DNA of 64,000 nt from DASYAN01 sp963727755 (GCA_963727755.1 CAVSHN010000018.1:102712-166711); one strand, 5' to 3'; counted from the first letter of the stretch, positions 9,454-19,417 are shown. Numbers and translations: made by a program. Notes: generated by a model not told the origin, from the sequence alone.

Positions 9454-11051
9454 ATGCCATCTTTTAATGACTTCCCTTTACAACCCGCGACGCATGCGGC
9501 ACTGGCAAATATGGGGATTACAGAGCCGACTCCTGTTCAGACGGAGGCAATTCCAGCACTGCTAGCCGGAAATGATGTGGTGGGGCAATCAGCTACCGGG
9601 TCGGGCAAGACGCTCGCCTATGGCATTCCCTTGGTGGAAAGGTTAGCTAAGGACAAACGTGTTGTACAGGCGCTGGTACTCGTGCCAACGCGTGAATTGG
9701 CTGTCCAGGTAAATACTGTGCTGAGCAAGCTGGCAATCAGTCGGCGGCTTTCGACAGCACTGCTGGTGGGAGGACGCCCCTATGGCAATCAGATCTCTGC
9801 GCTGCGGTATGGATCGCAGATTGTGGTTGGTACACCAGGACGAGTGAAGGATCATCTTGAGCGCGGCAGTTTAGTGCTGAGCCAATTGCGGATGTGCGTG
9901 CTGGATGAGGCAGATCAGATGCTGGATAGTGGTTTCGCGCCAGTCATTGAAGAGATACTGGCAACCACGCCTGATACGCGACAAATGGCACTCTTTTCAG
10001 CGACCATGCCGGACTGGATTGAGAAGCTACAGAAAAAATTCCTCAAAAATCCGGTCAAAGTGGATATTCACCAGCTACAGGTGCACAAAGCACCATTGAA
10101 CAGATTGCTTACCAGGTCCCGCAGAAACAGAAAATGGTAGCGCTGTGTAGCCTCTTGCATTCCGCAGAGGGAGAAAGTAGCCTGATCTTTGGTAGGACGA
10201 AGTTCGGTGTTGAGAGGTTAGGCAAACAGCTCAGTAAGCTCGGCTTTACCGTGGGAACATTACACGGCAATAAGAGCCAACATGCACGTGAAGAAGTGCT
10301 TACCGCGTTCCGCAAGGGGCAGGTACAGACGCTGCTTGCCACAAATATAGCTGCACGCGGACTGGATATTACAGGGATCTATCAGGTCATCAATTATGAA
10401 CTTCCGGAATCGAGCGAGCTTTTTACGCACCGGATTGGTCGCACGGGCCGAATGGGGCGACAAGGCAAGGCGATTACTCTCCTGGAGCCATCAGATGTAC
10501 CCACATGGCGGCGTATGGCACACAGTTTAGGGCAGGCAGTCGTATTGCAGCGGCTCGCTATTGACGAGGAACCTATTGTTAGCATACCGCTCGCCAAGCT
10601 AGAGGTTTCGGGAATACAGGAGCACGAGCAGAACAATGAGCTGCGGCCAGTACGTGAACGCAAACCTTTCTCGCCAGGTCAAGAGCGTGGCAGACTTGCA
10701 GGGCCAATGCATGAGAGCTATACACCATCCAGATCAAAAAGGCGACAGGAGAAAGAGAGTGTTGCTAGCGTAATACCCGCACGCATATCTGCATTGCAGC
10801 CAGAAGGCTTTGTCTTGCCAGAGGAACGCCCGGCGAGGGATGGCAGGAAAGCAGCAGGAAGGCCAGCTAGCGTCGGTAGAACTACGGGTAAGCATAAAGC
10901 ACATTCTTTTGCAGATGCAGAGCCACAATACCGGACTGCTAGGAGAAAGGCTAAAGCAACATCGACAGCACAGGCACGACAGATACCTGATTCAAATCGT
11001 TCTGCTAGCTGCTTTCTGAGGCATGGTTCAAATAGGGACAATCTTGCTTGA
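9454..11051 (+). CDS. DEAD-box ATP-dependent RNA helicase (one frameshift)
   Basis: This is a DEAD-box helicase that unwinds RNA duplexes in ribosome assembly or mRNA turnover. In order: a Q motif (near EPTPVQTEAIPALL), motif I SATGSGKT (about 45-52), Ia PTRELAV, Ib TPGR, II DEAD, III SAT, then IV to VI including TNIAARGLDI and HRIGRTGRMG. A long basic, probably disordered tail of about 130 residues follows, typical of RNA-binding extensions. The start at 9454 has AAAGGA eight bases upstream. The frame breaks at about 10094: the codons after HKAP resume as IEQIAYQVPQKQKMVAL in another frame, so one base is missing. The reconstructed length is about 532 residues. The break is probably a sequencing indel. 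Confidence 0.85.
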
Positions 11052-11240
11052 TATTATACAGTTATGAGGCATGCATCTCCCTGCTCAACGAAGGTACCGA
11101 GCCACTCATTAGATAGCAGGTGAGCATTGTTAGGCTCTTCAAAGGACATATCATGCTCCGGCAGGAGAGCGAAGCTGCTCTCCTGCATCGCCAGCCTTTT
11201 ACGAATTACGGGTAAAATCCAACGCCCTGTCAAACAATTG

Positions 11241-13930
11241 TCAGACTCTCCCCTGCTCTTGCGCCAATTGCTGCAATGTCTCAAACAGCACATCATCCAA
11301 CCTCCAAATTTTGTTATCATCTGGTGGGTCCAATGGGCGATGTGATAACTCATCGTCCGCTAGTATCTCCATGATTTTGTGTCTTGCCTCTTGTTTCCTG
11401 TGTTTAGGTATTTGCTTACAATGTTGCAAAAGCTACTGCTGCCTCCGCACATATGATCGCATGTTCATGGTCCAGTGCTTGCACAATACTGTCAATGGCC
11501 TCGGGTTGCCATGTCAGTGGTTGCGAGAGGAGTTGCCAAGCAAAATTTCCAACTGTGCCTACTCCATGGTCTTCCTTGGTTAACTCCTGCCATTTGTCCT
11601 TTGATAGCTCTCGTGTATCAGTACAGGCAGCTAGTATCTCTTCAACCTCTTTTTTGGTGAGTGGCTGGTAATGTTGTTTAAGTGCGTCAAGTTGTGTTGC
11701 TCTTTCATTGGCTGTGCTTTGTGGTGGCGGCAGTACGAGGATACTTTGTGGAACGATTCCCATGCTTTGTTCTATAGCATTGATGAGTAGGCGGTCTTCT
11801 ACTGTGAGTGTGTGAGGTTGTTGCTTGCGTTTCCAGAGACAGTCATGCACTTGCTGCTTGATCTCGGGTGGGCAAGTACTATCGCTTGCAATGATGCTAT
11901 ATAACGTGAACAATGCCTCTGTGTGAGATGTTCTATCTGTCTGCTCCAACAGATTACAGATAGACTGAACAATTGGGTCTCTAAGGTCTCTAAGGTCTCT
12001 AAGGTCTCTAATGTCTCTAAGGTATCTAAGGCCTCTAAGATCTATAAGATCTCTAATGTATCTAAGATCTATAAGGTCTCTAAGATCTATAATATCTCTA
12101 AGGGCTCTAAGATCTATAAGGGCTCTAAGATCTATAAGGTCTATAAGGTCTATAAGGTCTATAAGGTCTATAAGGTCTATAAGGTATCTAAGGTCTCTAA
12201 GGTATCTAAGGTCTCTAAGATCTCTAATGTCTCTAAGATCTCTAATGTCTCTCTAAGGTAAATATTCGTGATTATAAGAGTGCCAGTCGGTTGTTCCACG
12301 ATCTGCTTGGAGGCAGCTGATTGCAATTGATCTGCAATTCTCTGGCGCTGAAGATCATTTCCTTTGCAGAGCAGCAATCGCAACTGTAGGCAGGCTTGAT
12401 AGGTTGCACTGCTTGCCCGCTTCATCTCCTTTCGCAAGACTCGATCCCATATTTCCTGCCAGGGTGTGTCGGAAGTGTGGCTTTCGGATTGCAACATCTT
12501 CCAGTAGAGATAGGCGTACGGAAATCTCGCCATATCGCTGGCCTGTAAAAGTTGTGTCTGCAGCTCTCTGGATTGCGGCGTCCTTTTTGTTGCCAATCCT
12601 TGCCAATGCGGATTTGTTTCTCCTGGTTTGGGCCATAGGTATCAGGTAGGGCGGTAGGCGTCAGTAGGTAGTTAAGCTCAAGTGCGTGCTGTGTTAGCCG
12701 TTCTAACAGCTCGGGTTGCTTTTCACTCCACTCCAGCCAGGCTTTGTGCCACCAACCAGCAGGTCCCGCTGTACCCAGTAAGCGCAAAGCGACAATGGCA
12801 TATTCTTCCACTCTGAGCGATGATGCGTGGGCCTTCACTGTTTTGATAGTGTCTGGCTGGTAAACTGATGCAATGTCAGCCAGATTGGCTAATTGGATCA
12901 TGGCGGTCACAGAGCTCTCAAGACTGAAGCGGGACAACGCGATAAGTCGGGGGCTATCGTTGTTAGCAGATGGGTAGCGCCTTCTTGGTGTATTGGCTGT
13001 GTTGCATCACACAGAGCTGCTCTCCATGCGGCAAGTAAAGGTGGCAGGCTCATGTCTGCTTGTGGTTGTCCGCCTAGCCAGAGCAGTGTCACTTGTTCGA
13101 GTGCTTGTTTTAGTGCGGTATAACGTCCCTGGCCAAGGTTGTCTCCATACAATGTAAAGATTTGGTTAGCAATGTCTTGTTGCAACTGGTGCTAATAGAC
13201 CAGGCATTACAGTCCACTAGGCATTGAGTTGCAAAAAGCAGGTTGCGGTGGAGTACGCTATCATAACTATCTTTTGTGCTTATGATAGCCTGAACTAAAT
13301 TAGTCGCCGCAGGTCTATTCTGCCCACTCTTCTCTGCAATAGCTAGCAACAGCGGTTCGTGCCAGATGGGCAGGTGGAAATGCTCGCAGACAAACTGTCG
13401 CAGTTGCTCTGGAGACCGATGGTGTAATAGATATTGTGCTACATAATACTCCTGAAACGTACGATGCATGAAGCTGAAGAGTCCTTGCCCGCTCTCTACA
13501 AATAAGCCACTGCTGCGTCGAACAGTCTCAATGAACTGGTCTATCGTGTTCTCGTCAATTGTGTCCAATGGGTGTTCATAGTGCACTGCCATTGACTGAC
13601 GTATAATCCTTTTTACTTCTCGTTCTGTCATGAGGCGATCGCTGCTATGGAGATGGTAAGCGAGGTTGCTCAGTGTGTGATCCGCCAGCTTCACATCGTC
13701 CAACACTTTGCGTCCACATCCCTGGTTCCAATTATCGAGCAGTGTGCGTGTCACCACCTGATACAGATCAATGCGACGTTGCGGAAGGGTTTTGCCGCTA
13801 CGCTGAACTAGTGCTAGGATCGTTAGCATCGAGGGTTGACTGCTAGCCGCTTGACGCCGGGATTGTGTTTCTAATGGGAGTGCAGGTGGCGAGGCACTTT
13901 CCTTAAATAGTATACTATAGATGTCTACGT
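11241..13930 (-). pseudogene. Decayed NACHT/HEAT-type protein gene
   Basis: Six overlapping minus-strand pieces in different frames read as one protein. The most 5' piece (to 13829) starts at the winged-helix region after a NACHT ATPase (MLTILALVQRSGKTLPQRRIDLY, then SFMHRTFQEYYVAQYLL). The Walker A and B region that should precede it is missing, and the sequence upstream of 13829 does not resemble one. The following pieces are Leu-rich helical repeats ending AQEQGRV at 11241. Frame changes lie near 13185, 12930, 12597 and 11420. A 9-bp minisatellite occupies 11977-12258. NACHT proteins act as STAND-type sensors, often in defence. This one is truncated at its N-terminus and surely non-functional. 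Confidence 0.7.
11977..12258. repeat. 9-bp minisatellite, about 31 units
   Basis: Units are variants of GTCTCTAAG or GTCTATAAG, with substitutions mainly at unit positions 1-3, 5 and 9. It interrupts the decayed NACHT/HEAT gene. On the plus strand it reads as an open (Val/Ile)-(Ser/Tyr)-(Lys/Asn) repeat. On the minus strand it reads as Glu-Thr-Leu repeats until TATAAG units create TAG stops. Confidence 0.9.
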
Positions 13931-13953
13931 ATAGCTAGAGGATGTAACCGTAG

Positions 13954-14010
13954 TGAGCATCAAAATATAGCAGGGGTGGTATTATAAAGCAATCATGATA
14001 GAGATACTTT
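13954..14010. repeat. Dispersed 57-bp repeat, copy A
   Basis: It matches 15185-15241 in the same orientation at 53 of 57 positions; the four differences are clustered after TATAGC. It starts TGAGCATCAAAATATAGC and ends GATAGAGATACTTT. A shorter, degenerate copy is at 8899-8930. Its function is unknown. Confidence 0.75.
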
Positions 14011-14141
14011 TGACAGTATACCTATCATGATCGTGGATGATCGATCTTCCACCCTAGGTCAAAGCGTCGATATCTGGTGTTGTTAAGTGATGTTATGATA
14101 TGTTTTGAAAGCAGGATACCCCGCGTATTCCCGACTGTGTG

Positions 14142-14266
14142 GTATCTTCTCAACATTTCGGGGTAAAGTAGTCTGGGAGCGTTGATCATCATCGAAAGAA
14201 GGCGCTTGTAGGCCTAAATTTATCCGAATGATCAGTTTTTTCCGCCCCGGATTTTTGAGATGATAC
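14142..14266. mobile_element. MITE, copy 1 (125 bp)
   Basis: This non-coding element starts GTATCTTCTCAACATTTCGG and ends with the imperfect inverted complement (CGGATTTTTGAGATGATAC). It is flanked by a perfect 8-bp direct repeat ACTGTGTG at 14134-14141 and 14267-14274. A related copy with its own target duplication lies at 17011. It has no ORF and would need a transposase supplied elsewhere. Confidence 0.85.
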
Positions 14267-14320
14267 ACTGTGTGGTAGAATAGCAGCAAAATTGCTTAGT
14301 AACCTATAGGAGAAGAAGAG

Positions 14321-14873
14321 ATGTCTGATCGATCCCTGAATACCCAACATCTGCTCGATAAAGAAGATTGTATACTCCTCATTATCGATGTCCAGAGAAT
14401 TGATGCCAGCAATACATGATGCATCTGAAGTAGATAACTAATATAGTTAATTCATGAAATTTGCAAATATTATTAATCTTCCAATAATTGTATTAGAGCA
14501 ACAAAAACTTGGAAGTACAGTTGAAGATATCAGGAAAGAGGTAGAAAATATAGATCCTATTGCAAAGATGCAATTTGATTGTTTTTTATCTGATCAATTT
14601 GTTGAAAACCTCCACCGATTTGGTAAGAAATCATTAATTATCGTTGGCGTTGAAAGTCATATTTGTGTTGTGCAGACGGCGTTACATGCTTTACCGGACT
14701 ATAAAGTCCATGTTGTAAGTGATGCAACGTCTTCTCGATCCCCTGAAAACAGGGCTGTTGCTTTGGAGAGAATGCTGTGGAGTGGTGTGACGATCACATC
14801 GACAGAAATGGTTATTTATGAACTTTTAAAAGAAGCCGGAACTAATGAATTTCAGCTGCTCTCGCTCTCGTAA
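14321..14873 (+). pseudogene. Isochorismatase-family hydrolase, broken
   Basis: The gene starts at an ATG preceded by AGGAGAAGAAG. The N-terminus MSDRSLNTQHLLDKEDCI, then LLIIDVQ, carries the family's catalytic Asp. The frame is lost soon after: LMPAIHDASEVDN continues one base over, and further indels near 14435-14452 return to the frame of MKFANIINLPIIVLEQQK. The rest is intact and includes the catalytic Cys in VGVESHICVVQTAL. Such enzymes hydrolyse isochorismate or related amides. It is AT-rich compared with its neighbours. At least three indels make it a pseudogene, or a poorly read one. MITE copy 1 ends 47 bases upstream of the start. Confidence 0.7.
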
Positions 14874-14944
14874 AGTAATATAGCTGGTTTATGAATACTT
14901 GAGGGGGAGATGTGCCAAGTTCTGGGTAACAGGATAAATCTCCT

Positions 14945-15187
14945 ACCAGCAAGTACCACTTAGTACCCGTTTGTCCTATCTCTGGAGTACAACGACTGGC
15001 CGAGGCATTGGCGGGTATCCCGTCTAAAGTTGAGCGCTGGTCATTACCTTGGAGTTGTCAGCATCTGCTCTTGCTCACTGCAACTCCCCACATGGGCAAA
15101 GATTATCCCTACTATTGCCTGTGGCGACTGCTCGAACCCGATGCTCTGGCTACTATCGATGCCTTCAATGCCTACCTGTTAGATTGA
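14945..15187 (+). pseudogene. C-terminal fragment of an unknown protein
   Basis: An open frame without a plausible start reads as protein-like sequence (VQRLAEALAGIPSKVERWS, then TPHMGKDYPYYCLWRLLEP) and stops at 15185-15187, where repeat copy B begins. No family is recognised. It seems to be the surviving 3' end of a gene whose front has been lost. Confidence 0.35.
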
Positions 15188-15241
15188 GCATCAAAATATA
15201 GCGAAAGTGGTATTATAAAGCAATCATGATAGAGATACTTT
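15185..15241. repeat. Dispersed 57-bp repeat, copy B
   Basis: Same orientation as copy A at 13954; its first bases overlap the stop codon of the fragment before it. Copies A and B bracket 1.2 kb of gene debris and MITE copy 1. Confidence 0.75.
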
Positions 15242-15308
15242 AAATATATTGGAGGCAATCGGGAGCAATCCGCAAACAAGCAGAAAGGAAGGATATCAAC
15301 AAATTTCC

Positions 15309-16073
15309 TCACGCGATTTGCTTCAGAAATTCGTCAGAGCGAGACCAATAAGCAATATCAGAGAGTCTCTCTACCTGCTTAATATCTTCTAGCTTCCATA
15401 CATCAGCTGTATCATCAAACAATGATATAAATTTAGATACTTCTTTATCCTCTCTTAGGTAAAGCAAATCATACCACATAGCTATTGTACGATGCACAAG
15501 ATCAGGGGTGGCAGCACGGCTCCCAGTGCTAAGTACACGGATAAGGGTTTTATGATCCTCTTGTTTGGTTTGAAAATCCGGTTGCCAGCTTTTGGACGAG
15601 ATTCCAGAGACAGATGGATATCGTTCAACGTCAAAGGGTTGCTCTCGCAATAAATCATCAACCTCGTCAATGATTGACTCACCAACTCGATGACGAAATG
15701 TAAACCACAAGTCTGAAACTCGTAATATCCCTTGGGATAGCCTTATCAGAGCAGTAGCAAAATCTTCAGATGGCCTTATCTGTGTCAAGAGTGCACCTTG
15801 ACTATAATCTATACCATGATTAAGGCAAATACCATCAAGCAGATGACGCTGTTTTGAAGATTTACTCTGTGTAGCTGTTTGCATCTTAAGCCAACGTTGT
15901 GTCTCCCCAAGATCTGTAAGAATAATCGTATTACCTCTCTCTTGGCAGAAAACATCAATAATATCACCATCCGGATATAAAAATGGCGTTTCTATTCTGA
16001 TATACCCACTCATAGGTGTACAGGTGAAAAGCAATCCTAATTGTTGAGCAATCAGTTCGCAAGGCAATAGCAT
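15309..16073 (-). CDS. DUF1828-domain protein
   Basis: The protein has 254 residues. The N-terminal part (IRIETPFLYPDGDIIDVFC, then ILTDLGETQRWLKM) fits DUF1828, a domain of unknown biochemical role that is often the second gene of a small two-gene accessory operon. The C-terminal half is helical and unrecognised. It starts one base after the stop of the upstream gene (TAA A ATG), so the two are translated together. No membrane segment or catalytic motif is apparent. Confidence 0.65.
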   Translation of the reverse strand: MLLPCELIAQQLGLLFTCTPMSGYIRIETPFLYPDGDIIDVFCQERGNTIILTDLGETQRWLKMQTATQSKSSKQRHLLDGICLNHGIDYSQGALLTQIRPSEDFATALIRLSQGILRVSDLWFTFRHRVGESIIDEVDDLLREQPFDVERYPSVSGISSKSWQPDFQTKQEDHKTLIRVLSTGSRAATPDLVHRTIAMWYDLLYLREDKEVSKFISLFDDTADVWKLEDIKQVERLSDIAYWSRSDEFLKQIA

Positions 16074-16074
16074 T

Positions 16075-16524
16075 TTAGAATCCCTCCCCCTGTAACGGAA
16101 ATTGTAGATACATCACACCGCTGTGAGTAACACGTGCTTCGTTACAAAATTGTTTCCAAACAGCCACAGGATCATTTGCTAACGCAGTAATATCATCCGG
16201 CTCATATGCCTCTTTATCATGATAAACTTCGTTCCAATGGTGTTTATGCGTTCTTCCAACACGGCTTCCTGAAGGATTTTGGTGACCTTTGCCCATATCC
16301 AGCGCATAAATTCTTCCAAATTGAGAGTGAATAAGAGCATAAGTTAGCGCTTGAGTTGCTGAATTGTAACTTCCTATCACTCTTATAGGATATCTTACCT
16401 TGGAAATCATGGCAACACGAAACTGCATTGTCAGAGGATGATCTTCGTCTTTTTGCCAGAGAATATCTTCATTAATTAGCTTGGTACTATCAGCCAAGAA
16501 TGCCTCGAAATCGTGCTGTTTCAT
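16075..16524 (-). CDS. Hypothetical partner of the DUF1828 gene
   Basis: The protein has 149 residues (MKQHDFEAFLADSTKLINED) with an AGGAGAAGG Shine-Dalgarno sequence before the ATG. The middle part is beta-rich (VRYPIRVIGSYNSATQALTY), followed by a His/Asp-rich segment, GRTHKHHWNEVYHDKEAY, that could bind a metal. I do not recognise the family with certainty. Its tight coupling with the DUF1828 gene suggests that the two products act together, possibly as a toxin-antitoxin or defence pair; that is inference from context only. Confidence 0.55.
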   Translation of the reverse strand: MKQHDFEAFLADSTKLINEDILWQKDEDHPLTMQFRVAMISKVRYPIRVIGSYNSATQALTYALIHSQFGRIYALDMGKGHQNPSGSRVGRTHKHHWNEVYHDKEAYEPDDITALANDPVAVWKQFCNEARVTHSGVMYLQFPLQGEGF

Positions 16525-17261
16525 TCTCCTTCTCCTCGTTTTGCCTTAAATACATCATGTAAGCACGAAAATATAGTCTCGACCAGTGCAATTATAGCAC
16601 ATAATTTAAGACGAGAGAAAGATAGTATAATAACATTAGTTTTGTTACACAAGCAATACTCTCTTGCATAGTTAACACATTTCTCTATGTGACTATCAAA
16701 CCCGTAACGTTAAAATTACGTAAATGATAATGTTTTCACAAAGTAAACTTGTTTTTGTTATAGTATCTATTATATTGTAAAAATCAATATTTTAGCATAA
16801 GTATGCTAATACACATGTTAGTCCGGATTTTTGGCTTACCTCATGAACTTACAGCTTGCCGATTGTATGAGTTTTGCACCTGTGACCGCTCTGTTCTTCT
16901 GCGATAAGCCTAAAGCCATATCAATTGGCGAGGTCTTTTTTATGTCTGTATGCTAGAAAATATGTTCTGTTAATTTATCACCCTTCGCTCGTTTTTACAT
17001 ATGTGTATTTGTATCTTCTCAATATCTTGGGGTAACATAGTCTGAGAGCCTGGATTATCGAGTAAAGAAGGCGCTTCTGGCCTAAGTTCATCTGGATGAT
17101 CAGTTCTTTCCACCCCTAATTTTTGAGATGATACGTGTATTTATATGTATTAATCACGTCGTAACAAAGAGAAGTGCTTTGAAACATTTTGTGCCACTGC
17201 TGTGCCTCTATCAAAAAGACACGGGTAGTGTCAGAGAGTGCGACCAGTCAAGGAGGGTGAC
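16525..17261. other. AT-rich intergenic region containing MITE copy 2
   Basis: No gene is visible. The first 400 bases are strongly AT-rich and probably hold the promoter of the minus-strand DUF1828 operon. MITE copy 2 occupies 17011-17134. The remaining stretch leads into the nuclease gene. Confidence 0.4.
17011..17134. mobile_element. MITE, copy 2 (124 bp)
   Basis: It starts GTATCTTCTCAATATCTTGG and ends CTAATTTTTGAGATGATAC, again imperfect terminal inverted repeats. It is flanked by a perfect 8-bp target duplication GTGTATTT at 17003-17010 and 17135-17142. The internal sequence is clearly homologous to copy 1, although divergent. Confidence 0.85.
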
Positions 17262-18365
17262 ATGGACTTTATCGAGCTTCTGCAAAATATCTCATCCAAG
17301 ATTAGCAAGCAGAAGGATCTCATTAACACGGAAGAAGCTACCAAGAATGCATTTATAATGCCATTCATATCTGCGCTGGGATACGATGTTTTTGACCCTA
17401 CGGAGGTTATACCGGAATTTACTGCCGATGTTGGAATTAAAAAAGGCGAAAAAGTTGATTATGCTATCAAACAAGATGGGAAAATAATCATGCTTTTTGA
17501 ATGCAAGTGCTGTAATAGCTCACTGGATAACAGTCATGCTTCACAGCTTTACCGATACTTTTCCGTTACAGAAGCACGCATAGCGGTGTTAACCGATGGC
17601 ATCATTTATAGGTTCTACACTGATATTGAAGAACCAAACAAAATGGACCCCAAACCATTTATGGAATTCAATATGCTCGGCATTCAGGAAACCCTGGTAG
17701 TAGAACTGAAACGTTTAACAAAGCAGACTTTCAATCTTGAGGATATTCTGACAGTTGCAGGGGAACTTAAGTATACCAGAGAAATCAAGCGTATCTTCAA
17801 TGAAGAACTTAATGCCCCTTCAGAAGAATTCGTCAAGTTTTTTGCAAGCCAAGTCTATTCTGGTAAATTGACCAGTACGGTTCGAGGGCAATTCACTGGT
17901 ATCACGAAAAGGGCTCTTGCTCAATTTATCAACGAGCATATAGCAGAGCGTCTGCGTTCTGCTATGGGTGAGCTTGGCTCATCAGCAGATGGAAAAAGCG
18001 AGACTGATAATTCGAACGGCACTTATATCATAGCTCCTCCTGATAGCGAAAATAAGATAGTTACCACCGAAGAGGAACTTCAAGGATACTATATAGTGAG
18101 AGGCATCATCTGCGCTGTGCTTGATATTGAGAGAGTTACCTACCGCGATACTCAGAGCTATTTTGGTATATTACTCGACGATAATAACCGTAGACCCATT
18201 TGCCGCTTACACTTCAATGGAAAACAGAAATATGTCGGTGTTTTCAACATGGGCGCAGGTGACAAAAATGAAGAGAAAATACCAATCGCCAATCTGAACG
18301 AGATCTACAAATTGACCGAGCGGCTCCAGGCAACTGCTGAATACTATGCCAAAACTGCTCGTTAG
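17262..18365 (+). CDS. HSDR_N-type (PD-D/ExK) restriction endonuclease-like protein
   Basis: The start at 17262 is chosen because AAGGAGGG lies just upstream; an earlier in-frame start at 17238 lacks such a site. The 367-residue protein has an N-terminal nuclease-like fold with Asp66 (KVDYAI) and Glu80-x-Lys82 (LFECK), the PD-(D/E)xK pattern of HsdR N-terminal and related stand-alone proteins. The C-terminal part (about 260-360) holds a conserved-looking beta-rich domain. No methylase or specificity gene is adjacent, so it is either a solitary type IV-like nuclease or a protein that has lost its partners. MITE copy 2 lies about 120 bases upstream. Confidence 0.65.
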   Translation: MDFIELLQNISSKISKQKDLINTEEATKNAFIMPFISALGYDVFDPTEVIPEFTADVGIKKGEKVDYAIKQDGKIIMLFECKCCNSSLDNSHASQLYRYFSVTEARIAVLTDGIIYRFYTDIEEPNKMDPKPFMEFNMLGIQETLVVELKRLTKQTFNLEDILTVAGELKYTREIKRIFNEELNAPSEEFVKFFASQVYSGKLTSTVRGQFTGITKRALAQFINEHIAERLRSAMGELGSSADGKSETDNSNGTYIIAPPDSENKIVTTEEELQGYYIVRGIICAVLDIERVTYRDTQSYFGILLDDNNRRPICRLHFNGKQKYVGVFNMGAGDKNEEKIPIANLNEIYKLTERLQATAEYYAKTAR

Positions 18366-18546
18366 AGCTAGACACAACTAGACATGATATTGCTTTGAAG
18401 AGAAGCAAAAAGAGCCTTGGTTTTATACCTTGATGTGCTTAGACTACCTACAGCAGTGCGCTGAAACCTCGAACCATTCTGCGAAGATCTGATGCTTTGC
18501 ACCTAGGTCGATCTTGCTGGCACCGCTGTAGGAGCTATTTTTAGTA

Positions 18547-18687
18547 TCATCCGTCCCTATCCATCGGTCTTGGTCTCACAAACTCAGCCTCCGTCACGGG
18601 CGTCTCGAACTCCCTGATGGCTTCGCAACATAAGGCTACACTGATCAAGAAATCATCGTGAGCCACACTACGGGTGTTTTGATCCAT
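18547..18687 (-). pseudogene. Short fragment, possibly a phage protein C-terminus
   Basis: A 46-codon minus-strand frame reads RSVAHDDFLISVALCCEA, then TPVTEAEFVRPRPMDRDG and a stop. The VAHDD motif recalls the C-terminus of phage terminase or transposase proteins, but the match is too short for a firm call. It overlaps the 3' end of the next gene in another frame. Confidence 0.3.
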
Positions 18688-19170
18688 CAGGCATTATTGC
18701 GCCTTCGAGGGATTTGGCCTTCTCCAATTGCTCTGCGTTAACAATAGTTTGTTGCAAGTCTGCTCCTTGTAGATTGGCTCCGCTTAGATCAGCATCTCTT
18801 ATTGAAGCATCAGGTAGCTGGGCTCCGCGCTGGTGGTCAAAGTGAACACGTATTCGGCAATAGCCAATACTGCCGGAATAATGAGAAGCTGCATCCAGTC
18901 CCAAAGTGTTTTCCCTCGTTGAAGGTTGCTGTTAGGCAGAGTATATGAACCAAGCCCAGTCCAAGCCCAGTTGAAGCAATATCCCAGTATAATAACAGTG
19001 GTTAGCGCAGTTCCTAGCATTATTGCTATGATGATAGTGATAAGCTTTGGGTGTTTTGTTGTCTTCTGCCACCATGAGCGTGACCATGAGCTTAACTGTG
19101 ATCTCACTGAGCGTAATCGTAATCTTATAGAGCGTAGCAGTGATCTCATTAAGCGTAGTAGTGATCTCAT
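18668..19170 (-). CDS. Membrane protein with C-terminal pentapeptide repeats (one frameshift)
   Basis: The N-terminus consists of four 7-residue repeats (MRSLLRL-type, encoded by 21-bp DNA repeats). Two membrane helices follow (near IIIAIMLGTALTTVIILGY and LLIIPAVLAIAEYVF). The frame then shifts near 18830, and the protein continues as QLPDASIRDADLSGANLQGA, pentapeptide repeats of the A(D/N)Lxx type, ending at 18668. Pentapeptide repeats form right-handed beta helices. The reconstruction is supported because neither half makes a plausible protein alone. Its role is unknown. Confidence 0.55.
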
Positions 19171-19417
19171 CGGGTCCCTGCCTCACATAGTATTTGCCTT
19201 ATATAACGTTCTGTCCTCTATATAGTAACTCTTGTCAATACCGCCCGTCCTTGGATCTGCCAAGAGGTTGCAAAGAGAGGTCAAAGCAGGTATCATATTC
19301 GATGGATAGAAGAACAGTTTGTTGTCCGTGCTCAAGGCTTTAAATGGTGAGGCGAAGGGACAAGGGGATAAAAAGCATGGAATAGCAAATAGTAATGGAA
19401 GTGAAGTGGTCATAAAG

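Noticed and set aside
9123..9467. 114-codon ORF before the helicase
   Set aside because: It overlaps the helicase start, has a Cys-rich irregular composition and covers a transposon-like hairpin; it looks like chance.
11923..12261. Plus-strand ORF of Val-Ser-Lys type repeats
   Set aside because: It is a minisatellite; unit differences change amino acids freely, and there is no start signal.
13954..14010. Promoter on either strand (TATAAT and TATTAT present)
   Set aside because: No matching -35 box at proper spacing, and the copies lie in unrelated contexts.
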